Assembly: GCA_017518735.1 (NCBI GenBank)
Contig: JAFWTY010000007.1
Location: 62,001 to 126,000 of the forward strand
Direction of reading: 5' to 3'
Length of the DNA: 64,000 bases
Source of the DNA: Lachnospiraceae bacterium
GTDB lineage: Bacteria > Bacillota > Clostridia > Lachnospirales > Lachnospiraceae
This document shows, piece after piece, positions 1 to 10,000 of this stretch; the stretch's first letter is position 1; the number at the start of each line of letters is the position of its first letter. The notes beneath the pieces are model-generated. The model made no database searches, was not told the DNA's origin, and saw only the letters and a program-made list of their open reading frames with translations. The position numbers and the translations under genes were made by a program.

Positions 1-1604
1 ATCCGGACGGAAGCCTGAAAAAACTGAGAGGCACTCAGCGTCCCTGGTATAAAGCAACGGCAGAGGAAGGGGATATTTATTATTCGAATATTGAAACGGA
101 TTCCTTTACCGGTGGCGTTGAAATTACGATTACCATGCCGGTTTATAAGGACGGAGAACTGGTTGCCGTAGCCGGAGCAGACCTTTATCTGGAAACCATG
201 AAAGAGGAAGTGGAGGGCTCGAATAAGGAAGGCGGTTTCCTGATGATTGTGAACCAGAACGGACAGGTAATTTTCTCCCCGAAGAAATCCGGTATCTTTG
301 AAGTACAGGATTCCTCCAAAGCACAGGACTTAAGAGAATGTGACAACGAAGAACTGGCAGAGTTTATCGCAGCAGCCATCGGCGGTGTCGGCTCCGTGCG
401 TGAGGTTGAGGTAGAGGGAGTCACATATTATATGGCCGGTTCGGCATTGGAGACCGTCGGCTGGGCCGTTATTACATCGGCTAACAAAGAAGTGGTTCTG
501 AGTCCTTCGTCTCAGATGATGAATCAGTATGAAAAGAACCAGACCGAAGCTATCACATCTTACAGAGACAGTACAAAGAGAGCGGGAACCATAATCGCTG
601 TCGTATTGGGACTCGGCGTTTTACTGGCACTGTTCTGCGGACAGATGCTTGCAAAACAAATTGTTAAGCCGTTGAACGAGATGGCGAATGATGTTACCAA
701 CATCAAAAATGAGAACAACGTCTTCGAGATGAAGAAAATCTATAACACCGGTGATGAAGTTCAGGCTCTTGCCGAAGCGTTTGAAGACCTGACAAAACGA
801 AGCCGCGAGTACATCGGACAGATTTTAAAGATCACTGCCGAAAAGGAGAGAATCGGTGCGGAACTGAATGTCGCAACCCAGATTCAGGCCGATATGCTTC
901 CGACCATCTTCCCTCCGTTCCCGGACAGAAAGGATGTCGACCTGTATGCATCCATGGACCCTGCAAGAGAGGTCGGCGGCGACTTCTACGACTTCTTCTT
1001 AGTGGATGAAAATCATCTTGCCATGGTTATGGCCGATGTTTCCGGTAAGGGAGTTCCGGCAGCACTTTTCATGGTCATTGCCAAGACGCTTATTAAAAAC
1101 AGAGCGATGATGGGCGGATCCCCCGCTGAAATCTTAACCGAAGTAAACAATCAGCTGTGCGAAGGAAACGAGGCGGAAATGTTCGTTACCGTATGGCTTG
1201 CAATCGTGGATCTCCGCACAGGAAAAGGACTTGCGGCCAACGCAGGCCATGAACATCCGGTAATTTGTCACAAGGGCGGACAATTTGAACTGGTAGTTTA
1301 TAAACATGCACTAGCGCTAGCCACCATGGAGGGTGTAAAATATAAAGAGCATGAGTTTACACTTCTTCCGGGAGATAAGGTTTTTGTTTATACGGATGGT
1401 GTACCGGAAGCAACGGATAAGAGGAACGAACTCTTCGGTACGGGCAGAATGCTCGAGGCATTAAACGAAGATCCCAGTGCGGAGCCGAGCGAGTTAATTT
1501 CCAACGTACGTGTTGCGATTGATGAATTCGTGGAAGATGAAGAACAATTTGACGACATTACCATGTTGTGCATAGTTTATCACGGAAAAGAGGAGAACGA
1601 ATGA
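1..1604 (+). CDS. Membrane sensor serine phosphatase (dCache-HAMP-PP2C/SpoIIE), 5'-truncated
   Basis: The reading frame is open from base 3, so the gene begins outside the window; the ATG at 135 is internal, because the residues before it continue a dCache-like extracellular sensor fold (to about bp 560). One membrane helix follows (about 588-655), then a HAMP linker (about 655-800) and a PP2C/SpoIIE phosphatase domain (about 930-1590). Visible phosphatase motifs include EVGGDFYD, ADVSGKGVPAA, NAGHEHP, YTDGVPEA and a terminal DDITML, which supply the acidic metal ligands. Family knowledge: such RsbU-like enzymes dephosphorylate a STAS anti-sigma-factor antagonist in response to an external ligand. 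The stop overlaps the start of the RsbW-like gene by four bases, so the two are translationally coupled. The ligand is unknown; the STAS target may be the one at 41014 or one outside the window. Confidence 0.9.
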   Translation, partial: PDGSLKKLRGTQRPWYKATAEEGDIYYSNIETDSFTGGVEITITMPVYKDGELVAVAGADLYLETMKEEVEGSNKEGGFLMIVNQNGQVIFSPKKSGIFEVQDSSKAQDLRECDNEELAEFIAAAIGGVGSVREVEVEGVTYYMAGSALETVGWAVITSANKEVVLSPSSQMMNQYEKNQTEAITSYRDSTKRAGTIIAVVLGLGVLLALFCGQMLAKQIVKPLNEMANDVTNIKNENNVFEMKKIYNTGDEVQALAEAFEDLTKRSREYIGQILKITAEKERIGAELNVATQIQADMLPTIFPPFPDRKDVDLYASMDPAREVGGDFYDFFLVDENHLAMVMADVSGKGVPAALFMVIAKTLIKNRAMMGGSPAEILTEVNNQLCEGNEAEMFVTVWLAIVDLRTGKGLAANAGHEHPVICHKGGQFELVVYKHALALATMEGVKYKEHEFTLLPGDKVFVYTDGVPEATDKRNELFGTGRMLEALNEDPSAEPSELISNVRVAIDEFVEDEEQFDDITMLCIVYHGKEENE

Positions 1605-2008
1605 ACGAGATTAAGGTGAAAGCCGACATTGATATGCTGGACGAAGTCATAGCATTTGTGGAAGAACAGCTGGAAGCTGCAGACTGCCCCATGAAGACTC
1701 AGATGACAATCTCCGTGGCAGTTGAAGAGCTTTTTGTAAACATTGCACATTACGCATATCCTCCGAAAACGGGAGACGCCATTGTACGCATGGAAGTGAA
1801 GGGAGATCCGAAATATGCGGAAATCCAGTTCATTGACAGCGGAATTCCGTATAACCCGTTGGAGAAACCGGACCCCGATATTACCAAGCCCGCTGAGGAG
1901 CGTCCGATTGGCGGATTAGGCATTTTTATGGTCAAAAAAAGCATGGATGAGATGCTTTATGAATATACTGACGGAAAAAACATTGTCACCATTCGAAAAA
2001 CGTTGTAA
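1601..2008 (+). CDS. RsbW/SpoIIAB-like anti-sigma factor ATPase (serine kinase)
   Basis: A 135-aa HATPase_c_2-type protein. The N-box helix is seen as AVEELFVNIAHYAY and the G1/G2 region as DSGIPYNP and GGLGIFMVKK, the expected GHKL ATP-binding signatures of the RsbW/SpoIIAB family. I chose the ATG at 1601, which overlaps the upstream stop (ATGA) and has an AGGAG-like site (AGAGGAGAACGA) before it; a GTG at 1568 would add 11 unlikely residues. In this family the protein either phosphorylates a STAS antagonist or sequesters a sigma factor or another partner. Together with the upstream PP2C phosphatase it forms the two opposing enzymes of a partner switch. No sigma factor gene is visible in the window, so the output may instead be the neighbouring response regulator or a distant partner (inference). 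Confidence 0.88.
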   Translation: MNEIKVKADIDMLDEVIAFVEEQLEAADCPMKTQMTISVAVEELFVNIAHYAYPPKTGDAIVRMEVKGDPKYAEIQFIDSGIPYNPLEKPDPDITKPAEERPIGGLGIFMVKKSMDEMLYEYTDGKNIVTIRKTL

Positions 2009-2044
2009 AATTCTATTGTACGTTTTTACGAACGAGGACATCGA

Positions 2045-2854
2045 ATGAGAATTATCTGCGTTGACGACGAAGAATTGGTATTGCAATTAACGGTATCCAT
2101 GTGCAGGAATCTTTCCGAGGATTATGAGGTCGAAGGATTCTCCCGCGCAAAGGATGCCTTTGCAGCCATGGATGAAGAGAGTACCGATATTGCCCTGCTG
2201 GATATCGATATGCCGGATATGAACGGCATCACGATGGCCTTAAGAATTAAGGAGAAACATCCTGACACGGCGATTATTTTCCTGACCGGTTTCTCTCAGT
2301 ATGCCGTGGATGCTTTTGCTATGCATGCTTCGGGTTATCTGTTAAAGCCGGTGTCCCGTGAAAGGCTTTCGGCCGAAATCGAATTTGCACTGTTAAATCG
2401 CGAAAACAGTGCATCCATTGCATCCCCTGCCCACATTTTTATTAAGACATTCGGAAACTTTGATGTTTTTGTGGACGGACAGACGGTTTCGTTCTCCCGT
2501 TCCAAGGCCAAAGAGCTTCTGGCTTATCTTGTGGACTGTCAGGGTGGTACGGTCAGCCGTTCCGAAGCCTTTGCACTTCTCTGGGAAGAGGGTATGTACG
2601 ACCGTTCGATGCAAAAACAGCTCGATGTCATTATTCGCAGTATGCGTGCGACTTTGCAGCAATACAATATCAGTGAGATCCTGGAAATCCAGAGCGGATC
2701 GATGCGTATCTGCCCCGAACGTGTGGACTGTGATTTGTACCGCTTCTTAAATGGTGATGCGAAGGCAGTTAACGCTTACCGCGGGGAATACATGAGTACT
2801 TACTCCTGGGCAAGCCTGACGGAGGCATATGTAACCAGAAGCCTGGAGGATTAA
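2045..2854 (+). CDS. Response regulator with OmpR/SARP-like DNA-binding output
   Basis: A 269-aa protein. Residues 1-120 are a CheY-like receiver with the acidic pocket (VDDEE), phospho-acceptor Asp53 in LLDIDMPDMNG, Thr81 in FLTG and Lys101 in LLKPVS. Residues about 131-215 form a winged-helix domain of the OmpR/SARP kind (IKTFGNFDVFVDGQTV, then SRSKAKELLAYLVD, the usual start of SARP-like domains), followed by a short BTAD-like remnant (Y.G.Y......WA). Full SARPs carry a much longer BTAD, so this is a receiver fused to a minimal SARP output. No histidine kinase lies beside it; the partner-switching pair upstream may feed it. It is the last gene before a terminator and the tandem TTGGAC-repeat promoters of the giant-protein operon, which makes it the prime candidate regulator of that operon (inference). 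Confidence 0.88.
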   Translation: MRIICVDDEELVLQLTVSMCRNLSEDYEVEGFSRAKDAFAAMDEESTDIALLDIDMPDMNGITMALRIKEKHPDTAIIFLTGFSQYAVDAFAMHASGYLLKPVSRERLSAEIEFALLNRENSASIASPAHIFIKTFGNFDVFVDGQTVSFSRSKAKELLAYLVDCQGGTVSRSEAFALLWEEGMYDRSMQKQLDVIIRSMRATLQQYNISEILEIQSGSMRICPERVDCDLYRFLNGDAKAVNAYRGEYMSTYSWASLTEAYVTRSLED

Positions 2855-2890
2855 CGAACCGGTTTTTAGATTTATAAATGTTTGGAATAC

Positions 2891-2925
2891 AAAGCGACTT
2901 CTATCAAGAAAGTCGCTTTTTTGTG
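2891..2925 (+). terminator. Rho-independent terminator after the response regulator
   Basis: A 10-bp perfect stem (AAAGCGACTT / AAGTCGCTTT) with a short loop is followed by a T-run. It ends the signalling operon and separates it from the giant-protein operon. Confidence 0.9.
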
Positions 2926-2995
2926 TGTGCCCGAACGGCAATTAAGAGAGTTTTTCGAACAGAATGAAAAGTTTTTTGAAAATCTTTGATATGTG

Positions 2996-3027
2996 TTGGA
3001 CTTCTGTTGGACAGGTAGTAGTAATCT
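2996..3027 (+). promoter_or_regulatory. Promoter P1 with 11-bp direct repeats (TTGGAC), distal copy
   Basis: TTGGAC at 2996 and TTGGACA at 3007 lie 11 bp apart; eight bases after the second repeat comes a -10-like TAATCT at 3022. There is no canonical -35 at 17 bp. The same geometry recurs at 3118, 19976 and 56748. This layout is known for SARP/OmpR-type activators, which bind repeats phased by a helical turn next to the -10. It lies in the 328-bp gap 2855-3182, which otherwise holds only the terminator and the second promoter copy. Confidence 0.7.
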
Positions 3028-3117
3028 GTGAATGTAGATTGTAAAAATAGGATTTTTCCATGATTGGGAGGAAGGAAAAGGTTTCGGTCCGAAATTTTAA
3101 AAAAAGTTTGAAATTTG

Positions 3118-3149
3118 TTGGACTTTTGCTGGACAGATAGTTGTAAGAT
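3118..3149 (+). promoter_or_regulatory. Promoter P2 with 11-bp direct repeats, proximal copy before the giant operon
   Basis: TTGGAC at 3118 and CTGGACA at 3129 (11-bp period), then eight bases, then TAAGAT at 3144. Flanking similarity to the copy 122 bp upstream (an A/T-rich stretch before it, TGTGAAT-N-TAG after it) suggests a tandem duplication of the promoter. The predicted start is about 25 bp upstream of the ATG at 3183. Confidence 0.75.
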
Positions 3150-3182
3150 ATGTGAATAGTATTATTGTAAAGGGCAAAAACT

Positions 3183-4082
3183 ATGTCTAATGTTGAAAAA
3201 AGAGTAAATTATTCCGAACAGAATACAGGTAATTCTCCGGATGCGGAACTCGCAGGTGTTCTGAAAGCCATGACTTCATCCAAGAACCCTCCGAACCGTA
3301 TTTATGATGCGATGATTCAGCAAGTTGATCTGCTTCGGTTTGAATTCAGCCGCAAAAAGGGTTCGCCCATTAAGCAGCGTGATGTTGAAAACCTGAATGA
3401 AAAATTTGCCACGATCAACAAACTTGCGGAGATTTATTTAAAATCCAAAGATAATCGTAAACTGGGATCCGAAGAAACAAAGCAGGTGGAAACCGTTTAC
3501 GCCATGCGGGAAGTTTTATCCGACCAAAGCCGCTATCTTTCCAAGAACGTTGAGTTTGCAAAAGACGGCGCAACAATGGGAGAAAGCAAACCCGCGACAC
3601 CGGAGTCGGCCAAAGAGGCTGCCAAGGAAGGCGGAATGGAATATTCCGATGCTATGCGAAAGAGTTCGGAAGCTGCTTTTTCCGCTATGCGTGAGCTGGG
3701 AGTCTTAAGTGCTTCCAAGAAAAGCGGAGAGGAATTTACGCAGACCGAGAAGGATCTGACCAGACTCGGCATGACGGCAATCATGTTGTGCGACAGAATC
3801 ATGGCGGGTGAGGAAGGTCAGAAGTTCTTCGAAACCTACGTAAAGCCACAGAAGGATTATGGAAAGGTGATTTCCTCCATTGCGAACTCCACGGAGCTTA
3901 AGCAATCGGTAGCCGATAAATATACAGGCGACAAGCTGAAAGAATTCCTGATGCAGAAAGATGCACCGAAGAAACTTTGGGATGATTTTGAACAGAAGGT
4001 AAAGAAGCCGAAAGATCTCAAAGCGGAAGAACAGAAACAGAACCTCAATCAGAAAGAAAAAACAACAGGTTTTTCGTTATAG
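3183..4082 (+). CDS. Uncharacterised soluble protein, 299 aa, first gene of the giant operon
   Basis: I do not recognise a family. The protein is hydrophilic, rich in Lys/Glu/Ser, apparently mostly helical, with no signal peptide or membrane segment. Residues about 150-215 contain Ala/Glu/Lys-rich helices and the tail is Lys/Gln-rich. The segment from about residue 195 (LTRLGMTAIMLCDRIMAG, then a Lys-x-x-Tyr-Gly region) has a pattern loosely like the C-terminal domains of the 3138-aa and 3002-aa giants, which I regard as suggestive only. The ATG at 3183 follows AAAGGG at a good distance and lies just after the repeat-type promoter at 3118. Only 17 bp separate it from the 3138-aa gene, so they are co-transcribed. 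It may be an accessory or partner of the giant protein (inference). Confidence 0.75.
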   Translation: MSNVEKRVNYSEQNTGNSPDAELAGVLKAMTSSKNPPNRIYDAMIQQVDLLRFEFSRKKGSPIKQRDVENLNEKFATINKLAEIYLKSKDNRKLGSEETKQVETVYAMREVLSDQSRYLSKNVEFAKDGATMGESKPATPESAKEAAKEGGMEYSDAMRKSSEAAFSAMRELGVLSASKKSGEEFTQTEKDLTRLGMTAIMLCDRIMAGEEGQKFFETYVKPQKDYGKVISSIANSTELKQSVADKYTGDKLKEFLMQKDAPKKLWDDFEQKVKKPKDLKAEEQKQNLNQKEKTTGFSL

Positions 4083-4099
4083 AAAGGAACCGGTAAAGT

Positions 4100-7000
4100 A
4101 TGGGACAGACAGTAAATCAATTTAAACAGTTATTGGAAAACAGAAAAAATGAACTGTCGCAGATTCAGGATGCAGCGCAGAAGAAGCAGAAAACAGCGGA
4201 ATTGATTCTTCTTACGCATATGTATAACAAATACGGAAACGGCTGGGATCGTCCTCAGATGAAGAAGCAGTTTGAGACCCAGATCCTCAACTTCAATCCG
4301 GAACCGAAATATACACAAACCATTGCACGAATCAAGACAAATATGGACAATCTTACGGTACGTCTGGCCTGCACAGAGCCGAGACCGTTCCCGGAAGAGC
4401 TGTATCCGTATGCCGCAGAACCCGAAAAACTGACAAACGAAAAGATGAAAGATATCCGGAATACCTTATATGGTAAAGGATATCCTTTTGACATTTACAA
4501 GGTTCCCGGTGAAGGAATGGGAGAGGAACAGCTGAAGGCAATCCACAACGACCTTGGCTTAAAACCCGACAATATCAAGGAGGAAGTAACGCCTCTTACC
4601 GTTAAATTTATCGGCCAAAATGAAACGGTCCTCAAACGTTTCGATAATTATACGGCTCCTGTCGGACTGCTCACCGGCAGAGGCTTCACCAATTCCAGTA
4701 CATTCCGCTTTTATCTGATGGCGAAAAAGGGATTGAGCGTTCAGGATGCGATGAAATACGGTCCCGATTCCGAAGGATTCGAGAATGATTTCAAAGAATT
4801 TGAACAGTTTTTAAAAGACCATCCCATCAAAGATACCGAGACGAAAAAGCTTTCGGACGAGGAAAGGGATCAGAATACAAAAGAATGGCTGGATGTTTTT
4901 GGAAAAGCATCGGACAAATTTGCCGAGTATAAGATTCCGGATATTGATTATAATAATCCGGAAGCCGTAGAACCGTACAGAAACGAGTTTCTCTTTCTGT
5001 CTCCCCTGATTACGGATTTGGAGCAGCAGGTGGAACCGTTCTTAAGTGCGGCTGCTCCTTCTTTATCCCGTCTTAAGGGAGAAGAAGTAAAACTGAAAGC
5101 TAAAATGAAGCCGGCACAGGAGATTCGTAAATTTTCAAGTGCATTTGCTACAGGAAATACCCTGCCGGAAGCTCTCTTAAGGGGAAATCCGAAGGCGGCG
5201 GCAAAAACGACGGCCGTTCAGAAAATCGTTTTTGCAAATGAAGTTGCGCCGAAATACAAAGGAAAAACCGGAAAAGAGCTGGGTTCGGATGTAACCGTAA
5301 AATCTCTCTATGACGGAATTGCACAGCTTCGAATGGTGCAGGAAGCAAATACACATGATCAGATTACGTTCGACAATGCCAAGGAATACCTGCAAAGCGG
5401 TGGCGGAAACTTAAAGGATGTTGTTTTAGATCATTATCAGACATTATTAGCAACCACCAGAAAAGAATCAGCCAATCAGGAACAGATTTCCCACGGCCAG
5501 AGCGTTTTTGTAAGTAAAGTACAAAGTGAAATCGCGGATAATCCTCACTATAAGGGTGTCTTAAGAGATCTTTTTAACAGCGGATTAAGCGGAGAAGACA
5601 TTCTTGCCAAATTCAAGGTGGAAGAAGACAGAGCGGTGGAAAACGACTTAGATGTTCTCTTTGACCACGAATTAAGCGAACAGATGGCACAAAGACAGGC
5701 GGACAGGGATTATCTGATTGAGAAGGTGGATTTCTGTTTCCGTAAACTTTTTGTGGATAACGGACAGGTAGATTATTACAGGCTTGCCGGTGTGGACAAT
5801 CCGCTTGGTACCATCCGCGTAAACGGAAAGACCGCGGAAGAACTGTGGGGAGAAAAGTATAAAAACATTGAGAATCCCGCAGATAAGGAACTGCTTTATA
5901 AATTAGAGATTATCAATGCCATGGTAAACACGATTGCTCATGTTACCATGGATCATTACATGATAAACGATAACGATCAGATCGTGCCAAACGGAACCAT
6001 TGACCTTTGTGACGATCGCCTGCACATGGAAAGAAAGAAATCTTTCCTTCGTGAAGTGGAAACTCTCGGTACGAAGATGCGCGAAATCAAGGCGGCAACG
6101 GCTGAAAGACCGCAGTGGCTTCAGCCCGGAGCACAGGCATTACGCGACGAAATGGGAAGAAAGGCAGATGCCGTTATTAAAGAGTGTAATCTGCGCTTCG
6201 GCCTGTACGGAAAACTCAAGCCTGCGCTTGAGGAATACGAGCTTGCTGCCGAGAACTTTTACAATAATCAGATTTCCCTGATGCATACCAATAACAGGGG
6301 TCAGGCGGAGATTGCCCTTGCGGAGCAGGAAAAACGCAAGGCATTAAATGATATTCGTGAAATCAAAAACAATATTGAGAAGTATGCAAAGAATCTGAAA
6401 GTGGAAAACTCAGATCTGGAGTTGGGTGCAAATGATTCTGCCCGTTATCAGTTTGCAAAAATAAAAAGCGAAATAGAACAAAGCGTTAAGTTAAAAGGTC
6501 TTTCCGAGGCAGCGGCAGAGCTTCATCAGGAGGAGGCGCTTCCGGAGGAACTTGGATGGATTGACCAAATTGATGATGCGGACGAAGAACTGACAAATGA
6601 GCAGACGAAGCTGTTAAAGGAAGCTTCCGGATTCTTCGATAAGCAGGAATTGGACCGGATGACGGCAAACTATACGACTTCCATTATGGATATTATGAAT
6701 ATGCAGAATGTGGGAGAAACCGGGAAAACGGGTGCCAAGATTCTGGATGAAAACGGATTCGGAACACGTGAAGGAACCCTGCAGTGCTATTTTGCATCAT
6801 ACTTAATGTCCGAAAAAGGACTTAGTGCCAAAGACGCTCTTGAAATCGGCAATACGCTTATTCCCGTCACGGATCCGAAAACCGGCGAAGTAAAATACCC
6901 TGCCGGGAGGGAACAGACACTTCAGTATGAAAAAGATTTCATGCAATTCGTGCTCAATTACCCGATCGAAAAGGAAAACGCTGATAAGGAAACGACGGAA

Positions 7001-10000
7001 AAATCAATCGGAAAATGGGCAAAGGTATTTCGGAATGCCCACATGAAAGTCAAAGAATATAAGCTTCCGGATATCGACTATACCGATCCGAAACAGGTAA
7101 AGGATCATTTTGAGAAATTATATTATTTGGGAATTTTCTCCGGAGATGCATTCCAGGAATTTGACGCAATGGCTCGGTCGAGTGCAAATACCAAATATTC
7201 TTCCGTTTCCAATGTTGCGGCAAAAGAAATGGGCGGATACAAGAATTTCTGGGATACATACCGGTTTTTCAATGACATGCAGGGCCTGACACTGGTCGGT
7301 TACCGAAACGGAAATGAACTCAAAGAGTACAAAAGCGTATGCCGAATCGGCTTCATGGCTGCAGGGCGTTTCCTCGGCGGAAGAATGATGAATAAGATCG
7401 GCGGCAAAACGCTGGGAGACGGAATTACATTGTTAAGACCGTCGATTTCGATTTTGGAAGATTCGATAATGTCTACGGGGGGTATGTTGAACAAATATGT
7501 CTATACCACCCAATTCCCTGTGGAAAGTCTGGTCAACAGTAAGAAGGGACTTCAGTATCTTTTCGGATTTAACAGGGAGAGCCTGGAACAGACTGCGGAC
7601 GCATTGGAGAAGGATGCACTTAGCGGCGTGGGAAGAGACCGGTTTGCACTTAACTCTCACTTTAAGATGGGTATTTTTGATGCCGAACCGTGGCCGGAGG
7701 GTCTTCGTGAGCGCTTTTCATCCGTTGGAGAATCGGCACAGGATATGGAAAAATTCCTTGCGGAGAATGCGACGGAAACCTGCAATGTGATAGACTGGGC
7801 AGACAATCAGATTTCCGGGATGTTTGATATGGGAAGACACGGTCTGATCCATGAGTATGGATTCAACGATTCGGACATGTTCCTGATTGACGGACAGACT
7901 CCGGCGCAGAAATACGGCGAAAAATATGCGCACATTCAGGATCCCGACGAGAAAGAGCGTTACTTCAAAGCAGAAATAATGCGCTCCATTGCAAGCGGCA
8001 GACAAGAGGTAAAGGTTCGCAATCTTTATCTGGAAACGGACGGCAGGATCACGGAAGGACCCGCGACGCTTCGGTATATGAAACGGGATAAGGTGACGGA
8101 ATTCGTAAACGAATACCAGAATTATAAATTACAGCGCAAGAACCTTTTATCCCGCCTGAACCAGATGAAGAAGAACCTTGCCGAAACGCAGCAGAATCCG
8201 AAGTCAAACTTTACGCGTGGGGAAGGGGAAGAAGGCTCGCCGGAATACCGGGCTTATACCAAAAGCATACAGGAATGTATCGATAAGCTTTCCGGTTGGA
8301 ACGGTGTTGGAGAAAAGGCTGTATTCGGTGCACAGCTCAGAACCGCTCTGCAGAACCTGGAGAGAAATGCAAAAGCATATTATGAGAAACGAAAAGGGTT
8401 CTTATTCGGACCCCAGTCCAAAGAGGGTGTCATTCGTCTTCTCGAATCCGAAAAAGCCTCAACCGGTCTCGTATCGCAGTTTGATGCCTTAAGAAGAACG
8501 TTTCAAAGCGACCAGTACGTAAACGGACGTACGTTGAAAGAATCCAGCGAAAGAGACCTGGAAATCTACTATAAGAAAGTACATGACAGTTTCTTAAAGG
8601 TTCCGGTACAAAATGAAGCGGAAACGGAAGATGCATATGCAAGAGCGGAGATCAAACGCCTTCTTGATATGTATAAGAACTCCGTCCGTATAAAAGAGAT
8701 CAATACCAAACCGGAATTAAAGAATGAGAAAAATGCGGCGGACTATCTGTTTGGCCGTTATGAATACCTTATGGGACCCGCTCCTGTCGGAGAAGAAACT
8801 AAGAAGTTTACCCTGGAAGATATCCGTGATGTGGAAAAATTCCCAGAAAGACTGGAGTTTTTGGCAAAACATGCGCCGTTCCAGATGGCCATGAACAACA
8901 ATCCGGAGCGTACCATCCGTCTGTGGCAGCAGCTGGAAGCCGATACCGCTTCCGTTACTACGGCTAAGAAGACGGAATATGATAATCGGATTAAGGAAAG
9001 TGGTTCCCTTTCCGATTATGTTGCCGGAAACAATGCGGCGGTTCAGCCTGCCATGCCGGCGGCGGAGACAATCAAGAGAATCAACAATATCGAGGATCCC
9101 GTTGAACGTCAGAACGAAAGGATTCAGCTCGGTATCCGGCTTACCGAAGCAATCGTGATGCAGATGCAGTCTTCCGACAGCCCGGATACACTGTTCTTCC
9201 GCACGCTGGTTACCGGAAAGTCAGCATTGCTTGAGGGCTTTAAGAATACGATCCACAATTACATACTTGAAAAAGGCTATCTGGAGAATGACAAGATAGA
9301 GGATACCCTACGCCGTCTGGAAAACGGAGAACTGCGCAGGGAAGCAATGGATCAGATCACGAGAAAATCTTCGATCGATCGTGCAAACCGTCTTGCAAAT
9401 GAAAAAGAAAAAATAGCAGAATCCCTCGGAAAAGTCGGCTTTATCACGAATGCGCAGGGAAATCTTACGGAGCAGCAGTTTGAAGATTATGCGGCGGAAA
9501 CGGGATTTGACATGGCAAATACGTTCGCTAAGGAATTTAACGACAGCGCGGATCTCTTAAAACAGCCGATTTCTTATACCGTAACGCAACCCGGCCAGAA
9601 TCAGGGGGATCCGGAAGTTGTAGTGGCCAAGAACGTACAGCCTGACGCCGAAGTCTTTAAAAATGTCGGTATTTCCCAGAGAAATGATGCGCTTCAGTCG
9701 CTCTTTGTTTCCTGGGTTATGGCACAAAAGGGAAAAGAATTCAAGGAAGCTCTTAAAATCTGTACGACCACCGCATGGGCTGAGGAGAATAAAGAAGAGG
9801 CTAATCAGGCGAACCGGTTCCGTGCGGAATTCTATGAATTCTGCGAAAAGAATCAGATTCTGGCGCTTCAGAAAGCCGGAAACAAAGAGGAAGCGGAACG
9901 CGCCGTCCGGGAATGGGCAAACGTCTATAAGAAAGCTTCCGATATGATGAAATCCTATGAGTTCCCGAATATCAATTACCGCAATAAAGAAGAGATTAAA

